The position numbers and the translations under genes were made by a program. Under the pieces are notes generated by a model, which was not told the origin of the DNA, made no database searches, and was given only the letters and a program-made list of their open reading frames with translations. From positions 98,797 to 162,796 of the forward strand of contig NZ_BBWR01000006.1 in assembly GCF_001463905.1 (NCBI RefSeq): 64,000 nt of DNA, in the 5' to 3' direction. Source of the stretch: Aureimonas frigidaquae (lineage in GTDB: Bacteria; Pseudomonadota; Alphaproteobacteria; Rhizobiales; Rhizobiaceae). Positions 43,538 through 52,049 of this stretch are shown one piece after another. Positions within the stretch are counted from its first letter, which is position 1; the number at the start of each line of letters is the position of its first letter.

Positions 43538-44905
43538 TCACCGATGTTCTGTCCGGCCCCCTTCCTGCCAGGCGACGGAAAGGACGGACTCGATCCGTCC
43601 GGCGAGGTCGAGGAGCGCGAGGTCCTCGCCGCGTCGGGCGCAGATGTGCAGGCCTGCGGGAAGGCCTGCCGTTCCCACTCCCATGGGAATCGAGATGGCG
43701 GGGTTGCCGCCATGATTGGCAAAGGGCGTCAGGGCCGCATGGGCCCGGGGTCCGACCGCTTGGCCATCGATCGTGGCCGGTCCGAGATCGCGCCACGGCC
43801 AGGCGAAGCAGGGCGCGGTCAGGCCGATGATCGCGTCGTAACCGGAAAGGAAGGCGTTGAGCCTAAGGCGAATCTCATCCGAAAGCGCCCGGGCCGCGTC
43901 GATCTGCGACTGGCCGAGGGCAAGCCCCGCCTCGATCTGCACGGCGATGTCCGGGTCGAAGACGGAACTGTCGCGCCGGAAGGCCGCCCCGTGCACGCGT
44001 GCCAGCGCCGCATGCTGCAGGGGCATGAGCGCAGCAGGTTCTGCGGCCTGGGGCCAAGCCGGGTCCGCTGCCTCGATCGTCAGCCCGGCCTGGCGCAGCC
44101 GCGCGACGGCACTGTCCAGGAGCGCCGCGACCTCCGGGTCGATCGGGCCGCCGAGCCCGAAGCTTGGGCTGAGGGCCAGGCGGCGCAGCGGCGCGGCAGG
44201 TGCCTGCGGCGTGTCCGCCAGGCCGGCCATGACGCGGAACAGAAGCGCCGCATCGGCGACGTCCCGCGTCATGGGGCAGGTCGTCTCGAGCGCAGGCACC
44301 AGGGCGGGAAAGCCCGGACCGCCGGGAATGGCGCCGGCGCTCGGCTTGAAGCCGACGCAGCCGACATGCGCCGCCGGCCGGCGGCTGGAGCCGCCCGCAT
44401 CCGTGCCGATCCCGGCCGGGACAAGGCCCGCCGCCACGGCCGTGGCGCAGCCGCCAGACGAGCCCCCCGGCGTCAGCCGGTCATCGGCCGGATGGAGCGT
44501 CGGTCCATGCAGCGGGTTGGTGGTGACGCCCTTGCAGCCGAACTCGGAACTGTTGGCCATGCCGACCACGACGGCGCCGGCGTCTTTCAGGCGCCGGATG
44601 GCGATGGAATCCTGCGGCGCGACGAAATCGGCAAAGAGCCGCGATGCCTGCGTGACGCGCCGGCCTTCCACCCAGATGAGGTCCTTGACGACGAGCGGCA
44701 CCCCGGCCAGCACAGGCCGTGCACCTGTTGTCCACAGCTCATCCACAGCCGCGGCCTCGCGCAGGCTGCGCGCACCATCGATTGCCACGACGGCGTTCAG
44801 GTGGCGGGCTGCTTCCAGGCGGTCCAAGGCCTGAACGCACAGGTCCACCGCCCTGGCCTGTCCCGCATTGACGCTGCGGGCGATGGCGCCGATCCCCTCA
44901 ACCAT
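43538..44905 (-). CDS. amidase (amidase signature family)
   Basis: The 455-residue amidase has the Ser-cisSer-Lys triad: Lys in VPLVVKDLIW, cis-Ser in TPGGSSGGCA and nucleophile Ser in GTDAGGSSRRPA. Such enzymes hydrolyse a wide range of amides and carbamoyl compounds. The ATG at 44905 overlaps the racemase-like gene stop upstream by eight bases. It is the final gene of the leftward PotABCD-type operon, so it may complete breakdown of an imported amide or opened ureide. Family length and motifs are normal. Confidence 0.92.
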   Translation of the reverse strand: MVEGIGAIARSVNAGQARAVDLCVQALDRLEAARHLNAVVAIDGARSLREAAAVDELWTTGARPVLAGVPLVVKDLIWVEGRRVTQASRLFADFVAPQDSIAIRRLKDAGAVVVGMANSSEFGCKGVTTNPLHGPTLHPADDRLTPGGSSGGCATAVAAGLVPAGIGTDAGGSSRRPAAHVGCVGFKPSAGAIPGGPGFPALVPALETTCPMTRDVADAALLFRVMAGLADTPQAPAAPLRRLALSPSFGLGGPIDPEVAALLDSAVARLRQAGLTIEAADPAWPQAAEPAALMPLQHAALARVHGAAFRRDSSVFDPDIAVQIEAGLALGQSQIDAARALSDEIRLRLNAFLSGYDAIIGLTAPCFAWPWRDLGPATIDGQAVGPRAHAALTPFANHGGNPAISIPMGVGTAGLPAGLHICARRGEDLALLDLAGRIESVLSVAWQEGGRTEHR

Positions 44906-45641
44906 GGTCCTGCCCCAGAAGGCGCGTCAGGCTGGCGGGCAGACCGAGCGATTGTTTCCCGGCCCGGTTCCGGACGGCGCCCCGGGCTGCGGGGTGCAAC
45001 CGCGCCAGGAGCTCCGCCTGCGCAACGGCGGCGGCGGCCTGTTCGACGAGCGGCACGCCCACCGAGCCGGCAATGCGTGCCGACAGGCCCGCCAGGGGCG
45101 CCCCGGCCAGAACGACGACATCGGCCGCGTCCTCGCGCACCGTCCGGCGGCACAGATCGGCCAGCGCGGCCTCCTGTTCGTCGGCCACCATCTCCACGCT
45201 GCCGAAGGCGGAGGTCAGCGACCGGATGGCGGCCAGGCGCGAGGCCAGGCCGCAATCGCGCACGCAGTCCCGGTACCAGGACCCCAACGCCGGGGCGAAG
45301 GTCACGATGGAAAAGCGCTCGCCCAGCATGGCGGCCGTATGCAGGGCGGCCTCCGCCATGCCGACGATGGGGATGTCGAAAAGCTCGCGGGCGGCCCACA
45401 GCCCGGGATCGCCGAAGGCCGCGATGATCGCGGCGTCGTGGTGCGCTGCCTCGTCCGCCAGCACTTCCAGGACGACCGCGCCCGCAAGCTGCGCTTCGGC
45501 GCGATCGGATATGTAGGACACGCCGCGCGGTGCCGTGCGTGCCGTGATGCGCGTGCCGGGCAGCGCAGCGGCCTCGGCCACGCGCGCGAGTTGCTCGGTG
45601 ACGCTCTGTGTGATGTTGGGGTTGATCAGGAGAATCCGCAT
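44898..45641 (-). CDS. Asp/Glu/hydantoin racemase family protein lacking both catalytic Cys
   Basis: The 247-residue protein starts MRILLINPNITQSVTE, as hydantoin and allantoin racemases do. In characterised members two cysteines act as acid and base, in IACFGDPG and LGCAG-type motifs; here the first motif reads IIAAFGDPG (Ala75) and the second VVLAGAPLAG (Gly180). A two-cysteine racemase mechanism is therefore unlikely. It lies between the importer permease and amidase genes on the same strand. It could bind a ureide or amino acid, act as an isomerase by other residues, or regulate; unknown. Confidence 0.85.
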   Translation of the reverse strand: MRILLINPNITQSVTEQLARVAEAAALPGTRITARTAPRGVSYISDRAEAQLAGAVVLEVLADEAAHHDAAIIAAFGDPGLWAARELFDIPIVGMAEAALHTAAMLGERFSIVTFAPALGSWYRDCVRDCGLASRLAAIRSLTSAFGSVEMVADEQEAALADLCRRTVREDAADVVVLAGAPLAGLSARIAGSVGVPLVEQAAAAVAQAELLARLHPAARGAVRNRAGKQSLGLPASLTRLLGQDHG

Positions 45642-45652
45642 CGCCGCCGCCC

Positions 45653-46453
45653 TTAAAACTGCGCCATGCGGCGAATGCCGACGAGGCGGTCGCCGACGAT
45701 CATGGCGAGCGTCGCCAGAAGGATCAGGCAGGTCGATATGGCGGCGATGGTGGGATCGGGCCGCTCCTCCACATATTGCAGCATCTGGATGGGCAGGGTC
45801 TTGGTCCAGGCATCGGAGAAGAAGATGGAGATCGGGTAATTGTCCATCGATGCCAGGAAGGCGAACATGCCCGATGTCATGAAGGCCGGCGCCAGCACGG
45901 GCACGAGGACCTTGCGAATGGCGGCCGGGTAGGAATGGCCGAGCGTGCGCGCGGCGTCGATCAGCGTGAAGTCGAAGAGCGACAGGGCCCCGATCACCGT
46001 GCGCGCCACATAGGGCAAGGTGATCACCACATGCGCCAGGAGGAGGCTGATCCAGGCATCGCGCAGTCCGAACTCGCGGAAAAACTGCAGGAGCGCGATG
46101 CCGATGACGAGGCCGGGCAGCATGAGCGGCGAGATCAGGAAGGAGATGATCGCCTCCGAGCCCCGCACCGACGAGCGCGTGAGCCCGATGGCGCAGAGCG
46201 TTCCGAGGACGAGCGCGATGACGGTCGACAGCGCGGCGATCTGCACGGAGGTGACCACTGCCGGCACCAGGCCGCGCAGTGTGGCAAGGCGCTCGTACCA
46301 GCGCAGCGACCATTCGGGAGGCGGCAGGGTGAAAACCGAGGCCGAGCCGAAGGAGACGAGAACCGTTACGACGAGCGGCGTCAGCATGAAGATGACCGCC
46401 AGCCCCGCAAGCACGGTGATGAGGCCGGACATCAGGCGTTCGGTGGCTGTCAT
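45653..46453 (-). CDS. polyamine-type ABC permease (PotC-like)
   Basis: The 266-residue permease has six helices and the BPD_transp_1 loop DAARTLGHSYPAAIRKVLVP. It corresponds to PotC of spermidine/putrescine importers, the class used for many small cationic or amide compounds. Its ATG overlaps the PotB-like stop by four bases, and the racemase-family gene begins 12 bases beyond its stop. Confidence 0.92.
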   Translation of the reverse strand: MTATERLMSGLITVLAGLAVIFMLTPLVVTVLVSFGSASVFTLPPPEWSLRWYERLATLRGLVPAVVTSVQIAALSTVIALVLGTLCAIGLTRSSVRGSEAIISFLISPLMLPGLVIGIALLQFFREFGLRDAWISLLLAHVVITLPYVARTVIGALSLFDFTLIDAARTLGHSYPAAIRKVLVPVLAPAFMTSGMFAFLASMDNYPISIFFSDAWTKTLPIQMLQYVEERPDPTIAAISTCLILLATLAMIVGDRLVGIRRMAQF

Positions 46454-47295
46454 CGCATGCCTCCGACGCGCCGGGCGAGGGCGCTGGCGGCCAGGATGAT
46501 CGCTACCGACAGGACCAGCAGCAGCACTGCCGTAGTGGAGCCGAGCTGCTCGTTGCGCATGAAAAGGAAGGACCGGCCCGTGAGCGTGGCGAGCGTCTGG
46601 AAGCGGTCGCCGATCAGGAGGCTGGGGATGACATACATGGATACCGACATGGAAAAGACGAAGGCCGCGCCGGCGACGATACCGGGAAGGGTCAGCGGCA
46701 GCGTGACGCGGGTGAAGCGATAGAAGGGGCTCGCGCCCATGGTGGCGGCGGCTTCCGGCAGCCGCGGGTCCATCAGGTTGAGGACCGAATAGATCGGCAG
46801 GATCATGAAGGGCAGGAAGACATTGGCCGCCCCGACCACGAGGCCCGCCTGCGTAAAGAGAAGCTGCGGCGCCTGTTCGAACAGCCCGGTGGCAACCAGG
46901 AGCTGGCCGATCACCCCGTTGCGCGCCAAGACGATCTGCCAGGCGAAAGCCTTGACCACCACCCCGACGGACAGCGGCAGGATGATGGCGACGAGCAGCA
47001 GGATCTGCGGCCAGCCCCGCGCGCGGCTGAGGGCGATTGCGGTCGGATATCCGATCACAAGGGTCAGCAGCGTGACGAGGGCGGCGATGCGCAGCGTGTT
47101 GCCGATCACCTGCCAGGTGAAGGGATCGGACAGGAGATCGACATAGGGCGCCAGCGTCGGCCCGTCCGCACCGATGACGCTACGCGCCAGGAGCCACAGG
47201 AGCGGGGCGAGATAGACGAGGCTCAGATAAAAGAGGGCCGGCGCGATGAGCGCCGCGCCGCCATGAACCGCGAGGGTGCGGGCAAGCGCGGTCAT
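46450..47295 (-). CDS. polyamine-type ABC permease (PotB-like)
   Basis: The 281-residue permease has six helices and the loop EAAATMGASPFYRFTRVTLP that docks on the ATPase. Overlaps of four bases with the ATPase gene upstream and the PotC-like gene downstream show a coupled operon. Confidence 0.92.
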   Translation of the reverse strand: MTALARTLAVHGGAALIAPALFYLSLVYLAPLLWLLARSVIGADGPTLAPYVDLLSDPFTWQVIGNTLRIAALVTLLTLVIGYPTAIALSRARGWPQILLLVAIILPLSVGVVVKAFAWQIVLARNGVIGQLLVATGLFEQAPQLLFTQAGLVVGAANVFLPFMILPIYSVLNLMDPRLPEAAATMGASPFYRFTRVTLPLTLPGIVAGAAFVFSMSVSMYVIPSLLIGDRFQTLATLTGRSFLFMRNEQLGSTTAVLLLVLSVAIILAASALARRVGGMR

Positions 47296-48392
47296 GCCAC
47301 GGCCTCTGCCGGCTCGGACGGGTAGATCAGCGTATCCTCGACGGCGAAGGATATGTCCAACTCGTGCCCGGGAGCGATGGCGGCCGGCACGTCGAGCGTT
47401 TCGACCATCATCCGGTCGCTTCCCTTTGACTGGAAGTGGAGCTGAGCCCGCGACCCCTGGAAGATCGCATCGGCAAGCCGCGCGCGGAGCCTGTTGGGAT
47501 GCTTGGTGCCCAGTGCGATCCGCTCGGGGCGGATGCCGATCGTGACCTTGGAGCCCGGTCGGTAGGATGCACGCGCGCGCAGGGTGCCGAAGGCCGTGGC
47601 GACGAGGGCGTGGTCGGCATCCATGGCCTCCACCGTGCCGTCGAGCCGCGTCGACAGGCCGACGAAGTCCAGTGTGAAGGGCGTTGCCGGGCGGTGATAA
47701 ATGGCCTGCGGAACGTCCAGATGCTCGATGCGACCCCGGTTCATCACCGCGATACGGTCCGACATGACGAGCGCCTCGTCCTGGTCGTGCGTGACGAAGA
47801 TGGCCGTTGTGCCGACATCGCGCAGGATGCGGCGAAGTTCGATCTGCATCGTCTCGCGCAGCTTCCGGTCGAGCGCGGAAAATGGCTCGTCCAGAAGCAG
47901 GAGCTTGGGTTCGGGCGCCAGGGCGCGGGCAACCGCAACACGCTGCTGCTGCCCGCCGGACAGACCGCGCACCGACCGGTCCGCCATGTGGGCCAGACCG
48001 ACGAGATCGAGGAGTTCGCGCACCTTGCGCGCGGTCGTCTCCTTCGGGGTGCGGCGCGCGGCAAGACCGAAGCCGACATTCTCGGCGACGGTGAGATGCG
48101 GGAACAGCGCGTAGTTCTGGAAGACGACGCCGACGTCGCGCTTGTGCGGCGGGCGGGCGGTGATGTCGTCACCGTCCAGCCGCACCCTTCCGCCGTCGGC
48201 CGCCAGCAGCCCCGCCACGATCCGCAACAGGGTCGTCTTGCCGCAGCCCGACGGGCCCAGCAGCGAGACGAACTCACCCCGCGCGATCGACAGGTCCACG
48301 CCGTCGAGCACGCGTGCATCGCCGAAGGACTTGCCGGCCGCGAGGATGTCGAGGAAGGCGCCGTCGCGGCGCGGATCAGGTACGCTCCGCAT
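47292..48392 (-). CDS. polyamine-type ABC ATP-binding protein (PotA-like)
   Basis: The 366-residue ATPase has Walker A GPSGCGKTT, Q-loop VVFQNYALFPHLT, signature LSGGQQQRVAVA, Walker B LLLLDEPFSALD and switch His in FVTHDQDEA. The C-terminal 110 residues form the TOBE domain (RPERIALG) of PotA/MalK-like subunits. Its ATG shares one base with the binding-protein stop. Confidence 0.94.
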   Translation of the reverse strand: MRSVPDPRRDGAFLDILAAGKSFGDARVLDGVDLSIARGEFVSLLGPSGCGKTTLLRIVAGLLAADGGRVRLDGDDITARPPHKRDVGVVFQNYALFPHLTVAENVGFGLAARRTPKETTARKVRELLDLVGLAHMADRSVRGLSGGQQQRVAVARALAPEPKLLLLDEPFSALDRKLRETMQIELRRILRDVGTTAIFVTHDQDEALVMSDRIAVMNRGRIEHLDVPQAIYHRPATPFTLDFVGLSTRLDGTVEAMDADHALVATAFGTLRARASYRPGSKVTIGIRPERIALGTKHPNRLRARLADAIFQGSRAQLHFQSKGSDRMMVETLDVPAAIAPGHELDISFAVEDTLIYPSEPAEAVA

Positions 48393-49447
48393 CAGATCGC
48401 CATCTCACGATCCCAGCGCTCCACCCAGGCAGTCCGGTTCTCGGCGACATTCTGCCAGTCGACCGCATGGATGGAGTCGATGGATGGCATGCCGTCCGGT
48501 GCCGGCACCGACGCATTGGTGGACAAGGAGAAGGTCGGTCCGACGATCTGCTCCTGGATCTGCGCGGACAGGAGATCGTCGATCCAGGCCCGGGCGAGGT
48601 CCGGATGCGGACCGCCTTTCACCACGCAGACCCCGGACGGGCTGGCAAAGGCACCCTCGCTCGGGACTGCGAGGGCGACCGGCGCACCGTCGTTCTGGCG
48701 CGGCATGGTGAAGGAGGACAGGGCGCCGGCGACAGCCCAGGCTTCGCCGGTTTCCAGCAGGTTGAAGGCCTGCGGCATCTGTGTGTAGATGGTCAGGATG
48801 TTGGGTTTGAGTGACTGCAGCTTGGTAAAGCCGGCATCGATGTCGTACTGCGCGTCCTCGAGCGATTTGCCGCTCTGCAAAGCTGCAGCCATGAAAAGCG
48901 GGAAGACGCCCTCGGTGTTCTGAAGCGACGGCAGGATGACACGGCCGGCCATGCGCTCCTCCCACAGTTCCGTCCAGGAGCCGATGCCGTCGGGCAGCGC
49001 CTCGGTATTGTAGGCGATGGCCTGGAATGGCCGGAGATAGTTGACCCAGGCTCCATCGGCATGGACCGTATTGGGAACGAGCGCCGAAAGGTTAGGAACC
49101 TCCCCCGCGCTGATCGGCTCGATGAGCCCGGCCTCGTTGGCGAGGATCATGACCGGATCGTCCATTTGGACGACGGACAGGTACGGCCGGTCCCGGTTCT
49201 GCTGCATCTTCTCCAGGTTGACGAGCGAGCGGGTGCCTTCGAAGAGGACCCGGCAGTCATGCTTGGCCTCGAAGGCCGGGATCAAAATTCCCTCCACCCA
49301 TTCACGATGGCTGGCTGCGCCGCCCACGACCATCTCGCGTGTCTGAGCGCGCAGGATCGAAGGCATGGACAGCGCGGCCGCGGCCCCGGCAGCCACCGTG
49401 AGGAAGCTGCGGCGGTTCAGTGTGGTCGTGGGGAAGGTTCCGGTCAT
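48392..49447 (-). CDS. PotD/PotF-like periplasmic substrate-binding protein
   Basis: The 351-residue protein starts with a twin-arginine-like signal (LNRRSFLTVAAGAAAAL) cut near RAQTR. It is of the spermidine/putrescine or iron-type extracellular binding class (SBP_bac_8): EWVEGILIPAFEAKHDCRV and FEGTRSLVNLEKMQ. AGGAG lies 6 bases before the ATG at 49447. It is the first gene of the leftward PotD-A-B-C, racemase-like, amidase operon and divergent from a GntR gene with a perfect palindrome between. Ligand unknown. Confidence 0.9.
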   Translation of the reverse strand: MTGTFPTTTLNRRSFLTVAAGAAAALSMPSILRAQTREMVVGGAASHREWVEGILIPAFEAKHDCRVLFEGTRSLVNLEKMQQNRDRPYLSVVQMDDPVMILANEAGLIEPISAGEVPNLSALVPNTVHADGAWVNYLRPFQAIAYNTEALPDGIGSWTELWEERMAGRVILPSLQNTEGVFPLFMAAALQSGKSLEDAQYDIDAGFTKLQSLKPNILTIYTQMPQAFNLLETGEAWAVAGALSSFTMPRQNDGAPVALAVPSEGAFASPSGVCVVKGGPHPDLARAWIDDLLSAQIQEQIVGPTFSLSTNASVPAPDGMPSIDSIHAVDWQNVAENRTAWVERWDREMAI

Positions 49448-49572
49448 TCTGTACTCCTCAGAGGTTCCGCCACAACCTCTGCAATCCTCGTGCCAAACGC
49501 TGGATGCCCTTTCGGCAGGGGGACGCATTCAAATGCGCAAGAATGCAGCGCCATTTTTGTGCAAATAATTTT

Positions 49573-49590
49573 TGTTTTGTGCACAAAACA
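49573..49590. promoter_or_regulatory. GntR/FadR-type operator palindrome
   Basis: TGTTTTGTGCACAAAACA is a perfect 18-base palindrome in the 216-base region between the divergent importer operon and the GntR gene. Its TTGTGCACAA core fits FadR/FCD operators (TNGTNNNACNA type). A second imperfect copy, TTTTTGTGCAAATAA, lies at 49554-49568. Binding by the adjacent GntR protein is very likely. Confidence 0.75.
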
Positions 49591-49663
49591 TCCGCAGCAC
49601 GTCTCTAGTGTCCGCGGGGGCAGGCCTTTAGGCTGTATCCGGTTGCAACATCACCGGCTGATC

Positions 49664-50404
49664 ATGAAAGACGACCAGGTACACGAGATCATGAGCCGTA
49701 TCCTGGCGTCGGGGGTGATTGCGCCCGGCACCAAGCTGGCGGAGCAGCACCTGGCCGATCGGTTCGGCATTTCGCGCGACAGGATGCGGCGTATCCTCCA
49801 CCGCCTTGGGCATGAGGGACGGCTGGCGCTGGTCCCCAACCGGGGTGCCCGAGTCATCGATCCCGGCCATGCGGATGCGCGGATCGTCTACGAGGCGCGG
49901 CGCGTCCTGGAAGGCGGCATCGCCTTCTCGATCACCGAGCGCATTACCCCGGACGAGATCGAAGCACTTGCAAGCCTCCACGCTCAGGAGCGCGATGCGA
50001 TCGAGCGGGGCGACGATGCGGCGGCCATGCGGCTCGGCGGCGCGCTGCATCTCGGCCTGGCGGAACTGACCCACAATTCCCTGATCGTCGATACGCTGCG
50101 CTCCATGGTGCACCGGACATCGACGCTCCTGTCCTATTTCGGTCCGCGCGATGGTCCGGCCTGCAGTTGCCGGGAACACAGCTCCATCATCGAAGCGGTG
50201 ACGACCCGCAATCCCATGCGCGCGCGTGAGGCGATGTGCTCGCATCTGTCCCTTGTGGAAACGCGTCTTCGCATGCGCCCGCGCTGCGAGACGGTCGATC
50301 TGGACACGCTGGTGCGGGACGAGATCGCCCGCACGGTCCGCCCCGTGACCGCCGCGCCGGAGCGCGCTGACGAAGACCAGCCCACCCCCGTCGGAGCGAC
50401 GTGA
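49664..50404 (+). CDS. GntR family regulator, FCD (FadR) subgroup
   Basis: The 246-residue regulator has a GntR winged helix at about 1-65 (TKLAEQHLADRFGISRDRMR, then RILHRLGHEGRLALVPNRGA) and an FCD ligand domain to about 220. FCD proteins bind small carboxylates, often through a metal. No strong ribosome site precedes the ATG at 49664; an in-frame TTG at 49643 is an alternative start. It shares GTGA with the PuuE-like gene downstream. It probably controls both this rightward set and the leftward importer operon through the palindrome at 49573. Confidence 0.9.
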   Translation: MKDDQVHEIMSRILASGVIAPGTKLAEQHLADRFGISRDRMRRILHRLGHEGRLALVPNRGARVIDPGHADARIVYEARRVLEGGIAFSITERITPDEIEALASLHAQERDAIERGDDAAAMRLGGALHLGLAELTHNSLIVDTLRSMVHRTSTLLSYFGPRDGPACSCREHSSIIEAVTTRNPMRAREAMCSHLSLVETRLRMRPRCETVDLDTLVRDEIARTVRPVTAAPERADEDQPTPVGAT

Positions 50405-51375
50405 CGCGCATGCGATCGACCATGCTGCCAGTGCCCTCCGGTGGACGTGACTTCGCCGGCTACCGCAATGCTCCGCCCGCGATTGCCTGGCCAGGTGGCG
50501 CGCGGCTCGCTCTGTCCATCGTCGTGAATGTCGAGGAAGGCGCCGAACTGTCCATCGGCATGGGCGACGAGCGCAACGAGCATGTCTACGAGGCGGTCGA
50601 ACGCGTGGACGATGTGCCCGACCTGTGCATGGAAAGCCATTTCGAATACGGGACGCGGGCGGGCTGGCCGCGCATCCGAAACGCGCTGGCGTCCCGCTCC
50701 ATTCCGGCCACGCTGAATGCCAATGGCCGGGCGCTGGCCCTGTCGCCCTGGATTGCAGAGGAGGCAGTATCGGACGGGCACGAGGTGGCCGCCCATGGAT
50801 GGCGGTGGGAGCGCCACGCCCATATGGACGAGGCGCAGGAACGCCTTGCCATCCAGCGCAGCATCGCGGCCATCACGGCAGCGGCCGGGGCCCCGCCCGT
50901 CGGCTGGCACACACGCTCGGCCACCAGCGCCCGCACGCGCGATCTGCTGGTGGAGCAAGGCGGGTTCCTTTACGATTCCAACGCCTATAACGACGATCTG
51001 CCCTATTGCGTGGATGTCGGCGGCCACCCGCATATCGTCCTGCCCTATGCCTTCGACACCAACGATATGCGCTTCCAGAATGGCGGCGGCTTCGTCTTTG
51101 CGGAGGATTTCACCCGCTATTGCACCGCCGCGTTTGACCGTCTGCTGGCCGAGGGCGCGAGTGCGCCGCGCATGCTGTCGATCGGGCTGCATCTGCGCAT
51201 CATCGGCCGGCCGGCGCGGATCGGGGGGCTGGAGGCCTTTCTGGACCATGCGCTGGCGCAGGAGGGCGTCTGGTTCGCACGTCGAGAGGACATCGCCCAT
51301 CATTGGCGCCAGGGCTTGAGCCTGCCGCGCTGGACGCCCGCGCACGCAACCCCCGACATGGCCACCACCCCGTGA
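50401..51375 (+). CDS. PuuE-like polysaccharide-deacetylase-fold hydrolase (allantoinase/cyclic imidase type)
   Basis: The 324-residue protein resembles the metal-independent allantoinase PuuE and the related cyclic imide hydrolase: FAGYRNAPPAIAWPGGARLA then VVNVEEGAELS near the start, AAHGWRWERHAHMDEAQER, and LPYAFDTNDMRF. These enzymes open hydantoin-like or imide rings, not polysaccharides. The GTG at 50401 overlaps the GntR stop (GTGA); an ATG at 50410 is also possible. With the racemase-family gene behind it and the amidase on the other arm, it points to cyclic ureide or imide breakdown. Allantoin itself is possible but unproven. Confidence 0.85.
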   Translation: MTRMRSTMLPVPSGGRDFAGYRNAPPAIAWPGGARLALSIVVNVEEGAELSIGMGDERNEHVYEAVERVDDVPDLCMESHFEYGTRAGWPRIRNALASRSIPATLNANGRALALSPWIAEEAVSDGHEVAAHGWRWERHAHMDEAQERLAIQRSIAAITAAAGAPPVGWHTRSATSARTRDLLVEQGGFLYDSNAYNDDLPYCVDVGGHPHIVLPYAFDTNDMRFQNGGGFVFAEDFTRYCTAAFDRLLAEGASAPRMLSIGLHLRIIGRPARIGGLEAFLDHALAQEGVWFARREDIAHHWRQGLSLPRWTPAHATPDMATTP

Positions 51376-52049
51376 CGACGGGCGCTGCGCCGCGCAGCAT
51401 CATCCTGATCAACCCCAACACCAGCGCGTCGGTGACGGCCGAGATGGTGCGGATCGCGGCAGAGGACGCGCCGGCCGATTGGCGGGTCGATGGCGTGACG
51501 GCCGCCTTCGGCGCGCCGCTCATCCTCGATCCGGCCGCCCTTGCGATAAGTCGGCGCGCCGTTCTGGATCTCGTGCCGGGGCTGGTCGCGGCCGCGCCGC
51601 GAGGCGTCATCGTTTCGGCTTTCGGCGATCCCGCCCTGCAACCGCTGCGGGCGAGCCTGTCCTGCCCGGTCGCTGGGCTTGGGGAGGCGTCCATGGCCCG
51701 GGCCGGTGCCGGAGGGCGCCGCTTCTGCGTGGTCACGACCACGCCGGAGCTTGCGCCGCTCATCACCGCATCGGCGCATGGCCACGGCCATGCCGCGGCC
51801 TATGCCGGCACCTTCTGCACCACGCAGGACCCGGCCTCGCTCATGATCGATCCGCCGCGGCTGCTCGATGCGCTGCTGCATCTGTGCGGCCGGGTCCACG
51901 AAGAAGAGGGCGTCGAGGCCATCATCATCGGGGGCGGTCCGCTCGGACGTGCCGCGCGCTCGCTCGGGCAGCATCTGCCCGTTCCGGTGATCGAGCCCAT
52001 TCGTGAGGCCATGCGCTGGCTCATTCACGCCCCGGCCGCGAAACCCTAG
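51372..52049 (+). CDS. second Asp/Glu racemase family protein, also without catalytic Cys
   Basis: The 225-residue protein has the family start IILINPNTSASVTAEM and VSAFGDP, but the first catalytic Cys position is Ala83 and the second (IIIGGGPLG) is Gly188. It is diverged from the protein at 44.9 kb yet shares the same double loss. GTG at 51372 overlaps the PuuE-like stop by four bases, so translation is coupled. Its end overlaps the convergent lactone oxidase gene by four bases. Its task is likely linked to the PuuE-like reaction. Confidence 0.83.
   Translation: MTTGAAPRSIILINPNTSASVTAEMVRIAAEDAPADWRVDGVTAAFGAPLILDPAALAISRRAVLDLVPGLVAAAPRGVIVSAFGDPALQPLRASLSCPVAGLGEASMARAGAGGRRFCVVTTTPELAPLITASAHGHGHAAAYAGTFCTTQDPASLMIDPPRLLDALLHLCGRVHEEEGVEAIIIGGGPLGRAARSLGQHLPVPVIEPIREAMRWLIHAPAAKP

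Noticed and set aside
41981..45427. 1148-codon open frame on the plus strand across permease, binding protein and amidase genes
   Set aside because: It spans several well-supported minus-strand genes and has the composition of an antisense shadow.
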